Source of the DNA: Wenzhouxiangella sp042310355
GTDB taxonomy: Bacteria > Pseudomonadota > Gammaproteobacteria > Xanthomonadales > Wenzhouxiangellaceae
NCBI RefSeq assembly: GCF_042310355.1
Contig: NZ_JBHJMR010000010.1
Location: forward strand, 62,001 to 126,000
Direction of reading: 5' to 3'
DNA: 64,000 nt
Part shown: positions 18,041 to 26,544 of the stretch, one piece after another
How the letters are laid out: every line of letters begins with the position of its first letter
Numbering within the stretch: the stretch's first letter is position 1
Notes under the pieces: generated by a model
What the model was told of the DNA's origin: nothing
Database searches by the model: none
Seen by the model: only the letters and a program-made list of their open reading frames with translations
Translations under genes and position numbers: made by a program

Positions 18041-18520
18041 TCAGCGCGACCAAGTCTTTCGACGCCGACGAACGACGGCCGCCGGCGATTTCACCAGCTC
18101 GTAGACCAGCAGGGCCACGACGACACCCACGCCCGTCCAGATCAGCGAGGGTGCGTCAACCGGTATCGCCGGCGTGAACGCTTCCCAGGCTCGCCGGGCA
18201 ATGTCGGAATCGGCATGGCGCATCATCAGCATCGGCTGCACCAGGGGCGAGGCGTCGGCAATCGACGAATAGGTTGCTTCCAGTTCGGCCACGCGGTCGG
18301 AAAACCCGCGCACCGCCTGCTCGCGCTCGACATCGGTCAGCTCCGGCACCAGCACACCGCGCTCGACCAGCTCGAGTGTGCGGCGCGCCTCGTCGAGGTG
18401 GCCACCCAGTCGCTGCAGGTACGCCTGGGTATAAGCGGGCGCCTGCGACAGGCCCATTCCTCCGCCGGCACCGGACACCGCGCTACCGAGATTGTCGAAC
18501 TTGCGACCCATCCATCCCAT
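18041..18520 (-). CDS. DUF2937-like membrane protein
   Basis: The product is 159 residues starting MGWMGRKFDNLGSAVSG. A Gly-rich segment GGGMGLSQAPAYTQAYLQRL, then a helical region, and a C-terminal membrane segment (LIWTGVGVVVALLVYELV) with a basic tail fit the DUF2937 family as I remember it. The function is unknown. The frame is open 55 codons further upstream, but that part is basic low-complexity sequence with no signal. The ATG at 18520 opens the conserved region. The gene lies between the MITE-like element and the oppositely oriented response regulator. Confidence 0.7.
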   Translation of the reverse strand: MGWMGRKFDNLGSAVSGAGGGMGLSQAPAYTQAYLQRLGGHLDEARRTLELVERGVLVPELTDVEREQAVRGFSDRVAELEATYSSIADASPLVQPMLMMRHADSDIARRAWEAFTPAIPVDAPSLIWTGVGVVVALLVYELVKSPAAVVRRRRKTWSR

Positions 18521-18725
18521 GCACCCAAGTCTCCGGCGGGGTTGCGGGCAAGTCAAGCGACGGTGATCGCGCCTGCCGCTTTGCGCCGGCAACTGACCGC
18601 CCGCGTCACCCCGTCCGCGGGTGGCAACAAGCGCCGAGTGACTGGATAGACGGCTCCGGACCGCGCTCATGATGACCCGCAGCAAGCCACGGGCTCATCT
18701 GGCGCAGAAATTGCATCTCGAGGGC

Positions 18726-19823
18726 ATGGATACAGAAACCCGATCCCCCGAATTTCGACCCCGCCTCCTGTTTGTCGATGACAGCCGACTCATGCGCGCC
18801 TGCGCGACCCGAATCCTGGGCGACCGCTTCGATCTGCTGCTGGCCGAGTCGGCCGAAGAGGCCTGGGAACTGCTGCAGGACGACCCGAGCATCGCGGCGC
18901 TGTTCAGCGACCTGCACATGAACGGCAAGAGCGGCTTCGATCTACTCGAACAAGTGCGACAGTCCGACATACCGCACCTGGTCGACTTGCCGGTGGTGCT
19001 GATCACCGGCGAGGAAGACGGCGAAACGCGGCGCAAGCACGCCCTGATGCTCGGCGCCACGGACTTCATCTCCAAACCGTTCCAGTCGAGCGAATTGATG
19101 GCGCGGGCCAGCGCCTACGCGCAGACGAGCCGGTCGGCCAAGCGGCTGCGCCTGCTCGAACAGGCCCACCATATCGACCCCGCGACCGGGATCGGCAACC
19201 GGCGCTACTGCGAGGAACGACTGATGCAGGCCATGAGCTTCGCTCATCGTCACGGCCAGCCGCTGGTGCTGATGCACCTGCGCCTCGAAGGCCTGACCGC
19301 GCTGCTCGAGGATCTCGGGGAGCCGCACGCATCGCGAGCACTCAAGCGCATCGGCGACACGCTGGCTCGCCGCATCCGGCGCGAAGATACGGTTTTCCGG
19401 ACCGAAGCCGAAACCTTCACCTTCCTGCTGGCGGCCACCGACGCGGAAGGGGCGCGCAAACTTCAGCGCCGCTTCCTGCCCGATCTCGACGAACTGGGCC
19501 TTTCGCCGGACGATGAAGCCCTCGCGGTCGAAGCCGGCTTCATCGTTCAGACCCCACCGCCCATGAACGGCCGCGACGGCGCGCAGATTCTCGAGGAAGG
19601 CCTGTCGGACCGGCCGGTCCCGGTCAGCCACGACGACGCCAGGGAATCGGCGCCGGGCATCGAACAGGCCCTGCGCATGATCGAGCGCGGCCAGGCCGAT
19701 CGCGTCAAGCCACACCTCCAGACCCTGCAGGAGACACTCCAGCCCTTACTGGAAATGTTCGGCAACGCCCATCTTCTCGATCAGCCCAACGCCCGCGGAG
19801 ACTCCAGCCGCCGTTCTCACTGA
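18726..19823 (+). CDS. Response regulator with degenerate GGDEF domain
   Basis: The product (365 residues from this start) has an N-terminal receiver domain with acidic pocket VDDS at 17-20, phospho-acceptor Asp62 in FSDLHMNG and Lys117 in ISKPF. The second domain is GGDEF-like (starting DPATGIGNRRYCEERL), but the active-site motif reads EAETF at 227-231, so cyclase activity is unlikely. The inhibitory-site RxxD is kept as RRED at 218-221 with the correct spacing. The C-terminal 60 residues are helical and unassigned. An in-frame ATG lies 19 codons upstream (18669); I preferred 18726 because receiver domains normally start within about 15 residues. It converges with the PqiC-like gene, overlapping it by seven bases. 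Confidence 0.85.
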   Translation: MDTETRSPEFRPRLLFVDDSRLMRACATRILGDRFDLLLAESAEEAWELLQDDPSIAALFSDLHMNGKSGFDLLEQVRQSDIPHLVDLPVVLITGEEDGETRRKHALMLGATDFISKPFQSSELMARASAYAQTSRSAKRLRLLEQAHHIDPATGIGNRRYCEERLMQAMSFAHRHGQPLVLMHLRLEGLTALLEDLGEPHASRALKRIGDTLARRIRREDTVFRTEAETFTFLLAATDAEGARKLQRRFLPDLDELGLSPDDEALAVEAGFIVQTPPPMNGRDGAQILEEGLSDRPVPVSHDDARESAPGIEQALRMIERGQADRVKPHLQTLQETLQPLLEMFGNAHLLDQPNARGDSSRRSH

Positions 19824-20443
19824 GCCGGATGCGACGGGCGCTCGTTCCGGGCCGCGTCCAGACGCGGCTCGAGCCATTCGGCAAGCTTTGCGAACACCTC
19901 GGCGATGGAACTTTCCATCGCCCCGACGGCGTCATCCACCGTGCCACCGGTCGAGGCGGTTCGCGCGTCGACGACGTTGACGTCCAGCAGCCGGCCATCG
20001 GCCGCAAACAGGCGCGCAACCATCACCAGCTCGGCCTCGAGCTCGTCGCCGCTTTCGACCAGTTCGAAACGGCGCAGGACCAGGTCCAGCCGGTGTTGCG
20101 CGGGCAGACTGCCGGCCCGCCCCACGGTGGCCACGCGACCGTCGAGAAACTCGACCAGCAGGCCCTGCAGCATTTCCGGGGCGCGATCGATCCAGGCGGC
20201 ATTGGCCCAGGGCATCAGCGATCGCCCGCGCCGTACGAGGATGCGGGTGGAATCGCGCGAGCGGTCGGCTTCCGGCCGGGAAATCGCCAGCCGCCGGTCA
20301 CCCGGACCAGGCTCGCGCGTATCGGCCGACGCCACCTCCGGCGCCATGAGTCGGTAGCTTTCCGTGCCGACACCGAGCGCGCAAGACGCCAGGACGACAG
20401 CGGCGATGGACAGGATCAATAGTCTGATCGGGCGAAGGCTCAT
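19817..20443 (-). CDS. PqiC-like ABC transport auxiliary lipoprotein
   Basis: The product is 208 residues with a lipoprotein signal peptide ending in VLASC at about residues 17-21. The mature part resembles ABC_trans_aux/PqiC proteins: YRLMAPEV, then RRLAISRPE, then ILVRRG, and later LDLVLRRFELVESG. PqiC-type lipoproteins sit in the outer membrane and accept lipids from MCE proteins. It is last in the operon permease-ATPase-MlaD-like-this gene and overlaps the MlaD-like stop by four bases. It likely replaces MlaC/MlaA functions here, which is inference. Confidence 0.85.
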   Translation of the reverse strand: MSLRPIRLLILSIAAVVLASCALGVGTESYRLMAPEVASADTREPGPGDRRLAISRPEADRSRDSTRILVRRGRSLMPWANAAWIDRAPEMLQGLLVEFLDGRVATVGRAGSLPAQHRLDLVLRRFELVESGDELEAELVMVARLFAADGRLLDVNVVDARTASTGGTVDDAVGAMESSIAEVFAKLAEWLEPRLDAARNERPSHPAQ

Positions 20444-21402
20444 TGCGGTTCGTACTCCTCGGGGCCCTGCCTGCCGAACAGGAATCCGGCCGGGTTGCGC
20501 TCGATTCGCTCGGTCAGGGCCGACAGCTCGTCGATCAGGTGCCGAAGCTCCTGCACGGCCGGGCCGAGCGGCGTGACGACGCGGTCTCCGAATCCGGCCA
20601 CGGCGTTCTCGTTCTGGGCGACCATTCGATCGACCCGCTCGGCCGTCTCGGCCAGCTGCGTCATCGCATCGCGCAGGGCCTCGGTTGCCTGTGGGAAGGT
20701 CTCGAGCAGGGCGGGTTCAACGCGCTCGAGCGTCGACGACAGGTCGCCGACGGCGCGCCTGAGATCCTGCACCAGCGGGAGGACCTCCTCGCTGGAGCGG
20801 TGCAAGTTGCGAACGATCTGCCCGATCCGGTCACCCTCACCGGTGACGGCCCGGGTGAAGTTGTCGATGTTGTCGAGCGTGGCGGCGACGCGCTCGGCGT
20901 TGTCCTCGCTGAGAAAATCCAGCAGCCGAAGCATAACCTCGCTGGCCGTGCTGGCGATATCCTCGGAGGTTTCGATCAGGCGCTGCAGCCCCGATTCCTC
21001 GGCGATGATCACCGGCCGGCCGTCCTCCGGGCGCAGCGGCGGGCTGTCGGAGCTGCCGCCGCGCAACTGGATGGTGGAAACCCCAGTCAGACCCGACGCC
21101 GACAGGCGGGCGGTGGTGTCTTGCCGCAAGGGCGCCTGGGTCTCGATCCGGATCACGGCGATGACGCGACCGGGATCATCGGGCGACAGGCGCAGGTCCC
21201 GGACGCTGCCCATGTTGATGCCGTTGTATTGAACCGAGGAGCCGACATTGAGGCCGGTGACCGGCTGCAGGAAATGAACCTCGATTTCCTGCCAGGCCTC
21301 CTCGCTGGCCCAGCGCGCCGACCACAGCGCGCCGAGAACGAGCAGGACAGCGCCTGCCAGGGTGAAGGCGCCGATCAATACGTGGTTGGCCCGCGGTTCC
21401 AT
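20440..21402 (-). CDS. MlaD-like MCE domain protein
   Basis: MCE proteins form hexameric rings that channel phospholipids between membranes, working with an ABC transporter. The product is 320 residues: an N-terminal membrane anchor (HVLIGAFTLAGAVLLVLGALW), the MCE domain (PVTGLNVGSSVQYNGINMGSV) and a long C-terminal helical region rich in heptads (about residues 130-300). That longer helical tail is typical of Mkl/Ttg2-associated MCE proteins rather than short E. coli MlaD. It starts two bases after the ATPase stop. Confidence 0.92.
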   Translation of the reverse strand: MEPRANHVLIGAFTLAGAVLLVLGALWSARWASEEAWQEIEVHFLQPVTGLNVGSSVQYNGINMGSVRDLRLSPDDPGRVIAVIRIETQAPLRQDTTARLSASGLTGVSTIQLRGGSSDSPPLRPEDGRPVIIAEESGLQRLIETSEDIASTASEVMLRLLDFLSEDNAERVAATLDNIDNFTRAVTGEGDRIGQIVRNLHRSSEEVLPLVQDLRRAVGDLSSTLERVEPALLETFPQATEALRDAMTQLAETAERVDRMVAQNENAVAGFGDRVVTPLGPAVQELRHLIDELSALTERIERNPAGFLFGRQGPEEYEPQ

Positions 21403-21404
21403 TT

Positions 21405-22202
21405 TCAGTTTCTCCCTTCGGCCTGCGACGGTCTGGCCTGGCGCGCGCGTGGACCGTGAAAATAGTCCCGGACCCAGGGGTGATCGAAATGTTCAACCTC
21501 TTCCAGGCGACCGCACACCAGCACGCGACGATCGCCGATGACGGCAATCCGGTCGCAGATACCGTAGAGCGTATCAAGATCGTGGGTGATCAGGAACACG
21601 GTCAGCCCCAGGGCATCGGCCAGCGTGCGCAGCAACTGGTCGAAGTCGGCGGCGCCGATCGGGTCGAGACCGGCGGTCGGTTCATCCAGGAACAGCAATT
21701 CCGGGTCGAGCGCCAGGGCGCGCGCCAGCCCGGCGCGCTTTCGCATGCCGCCCGACAACTCCGACGGGTACTTGCCGCAGGCGGACATCGAAAGACCGGT
21801 CAGGCCGATCCTCAGCCGCGCCAGTTCGCGCCTGAGTTCCGCCCCGATTTCGGCATGATGCGTCTGCAGCGGCACCTCGACGTTCTCGCGCACGGTCAGG
21901 GACGAAAACAGCGCGCCGTCCTGGAACAACACGCCGGTTCGGCGCCTGAGCGCCTGCAGGGCCTGCCCGCCGCCTTCGACGCGTCTTCCCAGCACTTCCA
22001 CCACGCCGGCGTCGGGCGGACGCAACCCGAGGATGGAGCGCATCAGCACCGACTTGCCGCTGCCGGAGCCGCCCACCACTCCCAGTATCTCGCCGCGTCG
22101 GACATCCAGATCCAGGCCCTGGTGGACGACCTGCGCGCCGAAGCGGTTCAACAGGCCGCGGACGCGGACCGCGAGGTCGGCCGATTCCGCCGCGCCGCTC
22201 AC
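21405..22202 (-). CDS. mlaF: MCE/Mla-type ABC transporter ATPase (MlaF-like)
   Basis: This is the nucleotide-binding subunit of the lipid transport system. The product is 265 residues with Walker A GGSGSGKSV, signature motif LSGGMRKRAGLARAL, Walker B LLFLDEPTAGLDP and the switch His in ITHDLDT. The MRKR after the signature is typical of MlaF. The start is GTG at 22202, overlapping the permease stop as GTGA. Longer starts are open in frame but lie entirely inside the permease gene. Confidence 0.94.
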   Translation of the reverse strand: MSGAAESADLAVRVRGLLNRFGAQVVHQGLDLDVRRGEILGVVGGSGSGKSVLMRSILGLRPPDAGVVEVLGRRVEGGGQALQALRRRTGVLFQDGALFSSLTVRENVEVPLQTHHAEIGAELRRELARLRIGLTGLSMSACGKYPSELSGGMRKRAGLARALALDPELLFLDEPTAGLDPIGAADFDQLLRTLADALGLTVFLITHDLDTLYGICDRIAVIGDRRVLVCGRLEEVEHFDHPWVRDYFHGPRARQARPSQAEGRN

Positions 22203-23311
22203 CAGCCCATCTCCATGAAGAAGACGGCGGCCAGGGCGTCGATGACGATGACCAGGGTGATGCTCTGCACGACCGCCGACGTCGTGCGTTCGCCCACGGA
22301 CTGGGCCGTGCCGGTCACCTTGAAGCCTTCGAGGCAACCGATCAATGCAATGGTCATGGCGAACAGGGGCGCCTTGATCAGGCCGACGAGATAGTGCTCA
22401 AGCGTGACGACCTCGCGCACCCGGGTCAGGAACATGTCCGGTTCGAGCCCCAGGGCGAGCACCGACACCACCAGGCCGCCGACGAAGCCCGCCAGCGTGG
22501 CCATCAGCGACAGGATCGGCAGCATCACGATCAGGGCCAGCAACCGGGGCAGCACCAGCAACACGACGGGATCGAGGCCGATCGTGCGCATGGCATCGAT
22601 CTCCTCGCGCGATTTCATGGTGCCGATCTGGGCGGTGAAGGCGCTGGCCGTGCGCCCGGCCAGCAGAATGGCCGTCAGCAGCACGCCGAACTCGCGCAGA
22701 AAGGCATAGGTGATGAGGTCGACGACGAACAGCTCCGCACCGAAGTCGCGCAGGACGGTGGCGCCGAGGTAGGCCACCACGGCCCCGACGAGAAAAGCCA
22801 GCAAGGCGGTCAGCGGCAGGGCGTTGACCCCGGTCTGCTGCATGTGGAAAACCGTGGCGGTCACGCGCCAGCGCGCGGGTCGCCACACCGTCGCCGCCAG
22901 CCGGGCAAGGACCAGCCCGAGGAAACCGATCAGCAGCCTCATGTTCGCTGCGGCTCCAGCCACGGCCTGCCCGATACCGCCCAGCCACACGCGCCACAAG
23001 GGCGAGCGCGGCGATTCGCCCTCTTCGTCGCGTTCGAGCGTGCCGACCACGACATCGACCAGCGGCCGGTGCTCCTCGCGCAGCTCGATGCGGTCGGGCG
23101 ACAGTGAGAGTTCGCGCGCGGCTCGCACCAGCAGCATGGCGCCGCCCGCGTCGAGGCGTCGAATGCCGGTCGCGTCGATTACACGGGCGCTGCCGCCGGC
23201 GGCCTCGACCAGGGCTTCCAGCGCCGCCACCTGGCCCAGCAGCCAGTCACCGGCTGCCAGCCAGCGGCCATCGTCGGCGTCGTCTACAACGAGCTGGGGG
23301 GCTTCGGCCAT
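22199..23311 (-). CDS. mlaE: MlaE-like permease with N-terminal STAS-like domain
   Basis: The product is 370 residues. Residues 1-100 look like an MlaB-type STAS domain (RWLAAGDWLLGQVAALEAL, VIDATGIRRLDAGGAMLL). The rest is a MlaE permease with five or six membrane segments and the conserved MKSREEIDAMRTIGLDP loop. Fusion of STAS to permease removes the need for a separate mlaB gene. I used the ATG at 23311; a TTG 12 codons upstream (23347) is possible, and neither has a good ribosome site. It heads the four-gene MCE operon. Confidence 0.9.
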   Translation of the reverse strand: MAEAPQLVVDDADDGRWLAAGDWLLGQVAALEALVEAAGGSARVIDATGIRRLDAGGAMLLVRAARELSLSPDRIELREEHRPLVDVVVGTLERDEEGESPRSPLWRVWLGGIGQAVAGAAANMRLLIGFLGLVLARLAATVWRPARWRVTATVFHMQQTGVNALPLTALLAFLVGAVVAYLGATVLRDFGAELFVVDLITYAFLREFGVLLTAILLAGRTASAFTAQIGTMKSREEIDAMRTIGLDPVVLLVLPRLLALIVMLPILSLMATLAGFVGGLVVSVLALGLEPDMFLTRVREVVTLEHYLVGLIKAPLFAMTIALIGCLEGFKVTGTAQSVGERTTSAVVQSITLVIVIDALAAVFFMEMGW

Positions 23312-23414
23312 CGGCGCAGGCTGCCATCGTTCGAGAAACGATGACAACTTAGCAGAATTCCCGGCCGCGGAGACCGGGCCTGCTCGACGCCGCGGCCTTC
23401 CCTTTCGCCCGGGT

Positions 23415-24773
23415 TCAGTCGAAGGGCACGCGGTAGGCGCCGCCGCGCCTGCGGATTTCCAGCGTCAATTCCTCCCCGTCCTCGAGCGGGAATAGGTCGC
23501 GCAGCTCGGCCAGGCTTCTGATGCGCTGGCGATTGGCGGCGACGACCAGGTCGCCCTGGCGCAGACCCGCACTCCAGGCCGACGAGTTGCGGCGAACGTC
23601 CTCGACCAGCACGCCGGTGGCGCGGGCACGTTCCGGCACGCGCACCAGAGAGGCGCCTTCCAGCCGCTGGTCGAGCCGCTGGCCGGAAATCCGCTCGTCG
23701 AGGTCTTCCTCGATGACCACGCGCACGGAATCGCGCGCTCCATCGCGCAGGAACTCGACGCGCACCCGGCTGCCCACGGCCAGCAGGCTTTCGATATTGC
23801 GCAGCCCTTGCGCGTTCTCCACCGGACGCCGATCGATCGACACGATCACGTCGCCGGCCTCGACCCCCGCCGCCCGCAGCGCCGAGTCCTCCTCGAGACG
23901 GGTGACGACGGCGCCGCGGGTGGACTCGAGTTCGAGCGCCTCACGCAGCTCCTCGTCGAGATCCTGCACGTCGATACCGAAGGAACCGCGCCGGACCTCG
24001 CCGTGCTCGACCAGCTGCTGCATCACATGCGTGGCAGTGCTGACCGGGATGGCGAAACCGATCCCGACGTTGCCGCCCGAGGGTGTGAAGATGGCGGTGT
24101 TGATCCCGACCAGCTCGCCGCGCAAGTTGATCAGCGCGCCCCCGGAGTTGCCGGGATTGATCGAGGCGTCGGTCTGGATGAAGTTCTGGTACTCCAGCCC
24201 GCGCAGGCCGCTGCGACCCAGTGCCGACACAATGCCCGAGGTCACCGTCTGCCCCAGGCCGAAGGGATTGCCCACGGCGACCACGAAATCGCCGACCCGC
24301 AATTGGTCGGACTGGTCCAGCGGCAGCTCGGCCAGGTCGTCGGCCTCGATGCGAATGACGGCCAGATCCGTGTCGCGATCGGAGCCGACCAGCTCGGCCG
24401 CGATCTCGCGGCCATCCTCCAGCCGAACGGCGATATCGTCGGCATTGTCGATGACGTGATTGTTGGTCAGGATGTAGCCGCCGTCGGCATCGACGATCAC
24501 GCCCGAGCCGAGGCTCTGCTGCACGCGTTCGCGCGGCATGCTGGGAAAATCGAAGAAGCGGCGGAAGAAGGGGTCGTCGAAGAACGGACTGGTCCGCACC
24601 TGCACACGGGTACGCGTATGCACGTTGACGACCGCCGGCATGACCGCTTCGAGCACCGGCGCCAGCGAGGGCAGGGGTTCACCGTCGACCGAGGCCGGCA
24701 AGGCCGCCGGAGCACTGCGCAGCAGGAAAAGCAGGGTAAGGGTGAGCGAAATCCGAAATGCGTTGTTCATCAT
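23415..24773 (-). CDS. Deg/HtrA family periplasmic serine protease
   Basis: DegP/DegQ proteases degrade misfolded periplasmic proteins. The product is 452 residues: signal peptide (MMNNAFRISLTLTLLFLLRSAPA), trypsin-like domain with His in TNNHVID, Asp in DTDLAVIRI and Ser in NPGNSGGALIN, then two PDZ domains. The second PDZ is shorter and more divergent. The variable loop contains many Phe (FFDDPFFRRFFDFP), a familiar feature of DegQ-type loops. I chose the tandem ATG at 24773 because CAGG lies just before it and a signal peptide follows directly; the frame is open 48 codons upstream. It is probably monocistronic, divergent from the HNH gene. Confidence 0.93.
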   Translation of the reverse strand: MMNNAFRISLTLTLLFLLRSAPAALPASVDGEPLPSLAPVLEAVMPAVVNVHTRTRVQVRTSPFFDDPFFRRFFDFPSMPRERVQQSLGSGVIVDADGGYILTNNHVIDNADDIAVRLEDGREIAAELVGSDRDTDLAVIRIEADDLAELPLDQSDQLRVGDFVVAVGNPFGLGQTVTSGIVSALGRSGLRGLEYQNFIQTDASINPGNSGGALINLRGELVGINTAIFTPSGGNVGIGFAIPVSTATHVMQQLVEHGEVRRGSFGIDVQDLDEELREALELESTRGAVVTRLEEDSALRAAGVEAGDVIVSIDRRPVENAQGLRNIESLLAVGSRVRVEFLRDGARDSVRVVIEEDLDERISGQRLDQRLEGASLVRVPERARATGVLVEDVRRNSSAWSAGLRQGDLVVAANRQRIRSLAELRDLFPLEDGEELTLEIRRRGGAYRVPFD

Positions 24774-24991
24774 CGACCTGTAGGCTTTGGATTGCGGAGT
24801 GGAACGTCGCCGCGTTGGACTGGCCTTGGCGGCAACAGGTTCACTCCATCTGGCGTGGCCCGGCCCCGCGAAGACGGGACCCGCGACGCGCAACGGCGGG
24901 GTTGCATTTGCCGGCAAAACCCGGATGATAGAGGCGCAGCGCGGGTTTCGCGACCCAACATCTTGGGTCAGTAAGGCCTCGAGAGCACAAT

Positions 24992-25591
24992 ATGCTGAAC
25001 CTGGACCAGCAAGTATTGCGAACCGATGTGACCGGCATGCCGCTCGAATGGATCGGCTACCAGGATGCCGTTCGCCTGATCGTACTCGAACAGGTCTGCT
25101 ACGCCCTGGGTAGCGTCCTCTACCGGCTGCACGGCGGCATCAATGCCAGCAGCGGCCGCCGGACCGAGATCCCGGTCAACGCCATCATCGCCACGCACGG
25201 CTCTCACCCGGACGCCCACCGGTTTTACGACCGCTATACCCCGCCGCTGTCCAACCGTGCGCTTTTCCGCCGCGACGAGAACCTGTGCCTCTACTGCGGT
25301 GAGCAGTTTCGCGACCGGGAGCTGTCGCGCGATCACGTGCACCCACTCGCGCAGGGCGGCGTGGATACCTGGGCCAACGTGGTCACCGCCTGCAAGCGCT
25401 GCAACAACCACAAGGGATCACGCAAGCCCGAGCAAGCGGGCATGCAGTTGCTCGCCATTCCGTTCACGCCCACGCACGCCGAGTACGTCTACCTGCAGGG
25501 CCGCCGCATCCTGGCCGACCAGATGGAATTCCTGCTCGCCCATTTCCCGCGCGACAGCGTGCTGCGCAAGCGACTGACAGCGAGCTTCTGA
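24992..25591 (+). CDS. HNH endonuclease domain protein
   Basis: The product is 199 residues. The C-terminal half carries an HNH nuclease with zinc knuckle: CLYCGEQF, then SRDHVHPLAQGG, then NVVTACKRCNNHKGSR. The N-terminal 80 residues have no recognised motif. Related stand-alone HNH proteins are widespread in gammaproteobacteria and their role is not clear to me. Its stop overlaps the start of the Xni-like nuclease as TGATG, so the two are translationally coupled. A joint DNA repair or processing role is an inference from this pairing. Confidence 0.88.
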   Translation: MLNLDQQVLRTDVTGMPLEWIGYQDAVRLIVLEQVCYALGSVLYRLHGGINASSGRRTEIPVNAIIATHGSHPDAHRFYDRYTPPLSNRALFRRDENLCLYCGEQFRDRELSRDHVHPLAQGGVDTWANVVTACKRCNNHKGSRKPEQAGMQLLAIPFTPTHAEYVYLQGRRILADQMEFLLAHFPRDSVLRKRLTASF

Positions 25592-26544
25592 TGGCCGACC
25601 GCTCCGAAGCGCCGGGCCAGTCGCCGGCCTACCTGGTCGACGCCAGCGTCTACATCTTTCGCGCCTGGCACAGCCTGCCCGACCGCTTCGCCGACCCGGC
25701 CGGCAACCCGACCAACGCGGTCTACGGATTCGCGCGATTCCTGTGCGAGTTGATCGAACGCACCAGGGCCGATCGCGTGGCGGTGGCCTTCGACGAATCG
25801 CTCACGACGTCGTTCCGCAACGAGATCTATCCGGCCTACAAGGCCAACCGGGAGAGCGCGCCGGAAGAGCTCAAGCGCCAGTTCGCCTGGTGCCAGGACC
25901 TGGCGCGAGCGCTGGGCCTGAGCGTCTGCGCCGACGGCTACTACGAGGCCGACGACCTGATCGCCACTCTCGCCAGCCAGTGCCGCGCAAGGGGGCAGAC
26001 GGTTTGCGTGGTCACCGGCGACAAGGACCTCGCCCAGTTGCTGGTCGAGCGCGATCAGTGGTGGGATTTTTCGCGCCGCAAGCCGCTGGATTCAGGCGGC
26101 GTGCGAGACCACTTCGGCGTCCATCCCCACCAGATTGCCGATTTTCTCGCCCTGACCGGCGATGCCGTCGACAACATCCGCGGGGTCCCCGGTGTCGGCC
26201 CCAAGACCGCCGGCGCGCTGCTGGCGCGCTTCGGCAGCCTCGATGCGCTCTACGACCGCCTCGACGAGATTCCTTATCTGAAGATCCGTGGCGCCAGGAC
26301 GCTGGGACCGAAACTGCGCGAGCATGAGGCGGCGGCGCGCCTGGCGCGCCGCCTGACGGGACTGCACTGCGAGGTGCCGAAACTTTCCGGCATCGGCGAC
26401 CTGAACCGCGGCCCGGGCAACGCCGACGCGCTCGATGCACTGCTCGACGGCCTGGGCTTCGGCCGTCCGCTGCGCGAGCGGCTGCACCGCCTGCGCGATA
26501 TCAGCCCTCGCCCGACTGCTGCCCCTCGGCCTGCCGACGCTTGA
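25591..26544 (+). CDS. Xni-like flap/5'-3' exonuclease
   Basis: The product is 317 residues of the 5'-nuclease family found at the N-terminus of DNA polymerase I and in Xni/ExoIX. The metal-binding acidic residues are present in VDASVYIFRAW, ADDLIATLA, VVTGDKDLAQLL and LTGDAVDNIRGVPGVGPKTA (helix-hairpin-helix). The conserved arch segment FRNEIYPAYKANRE is intact, so the enzyme is probably active. It is longer than E. coli Xni (about 250). The last 44 bases overlap the convergent propeller gene. Confidence 0.9.
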   Translation: MADRSEAPGQSPAYLVDASVYIFRAWHSLPDRFADPAGNPTNAVYGFARFLCELIERTRADRVAVAFDESLTTSFRNEIYPAYKANRESAPEELKRQFAWCQDLARALGLSVCADGYYEADDLIATLASQCRARGQTVCVVTGDKDLAQLLVERDQWWDFSRRKPLDSGGVRDHFGVHPHQIADFLALTGDAVDNIRGVPGVGPKTAGALLARFGSLDALYDRLDEIPYLKIRGARTLGPKLREHEAAARLARRLTGLHCEVPKLSGIGDLNRGPGNADALDALLDGLGFGRPLRERLHRLRDISPRPTAAPRPADA

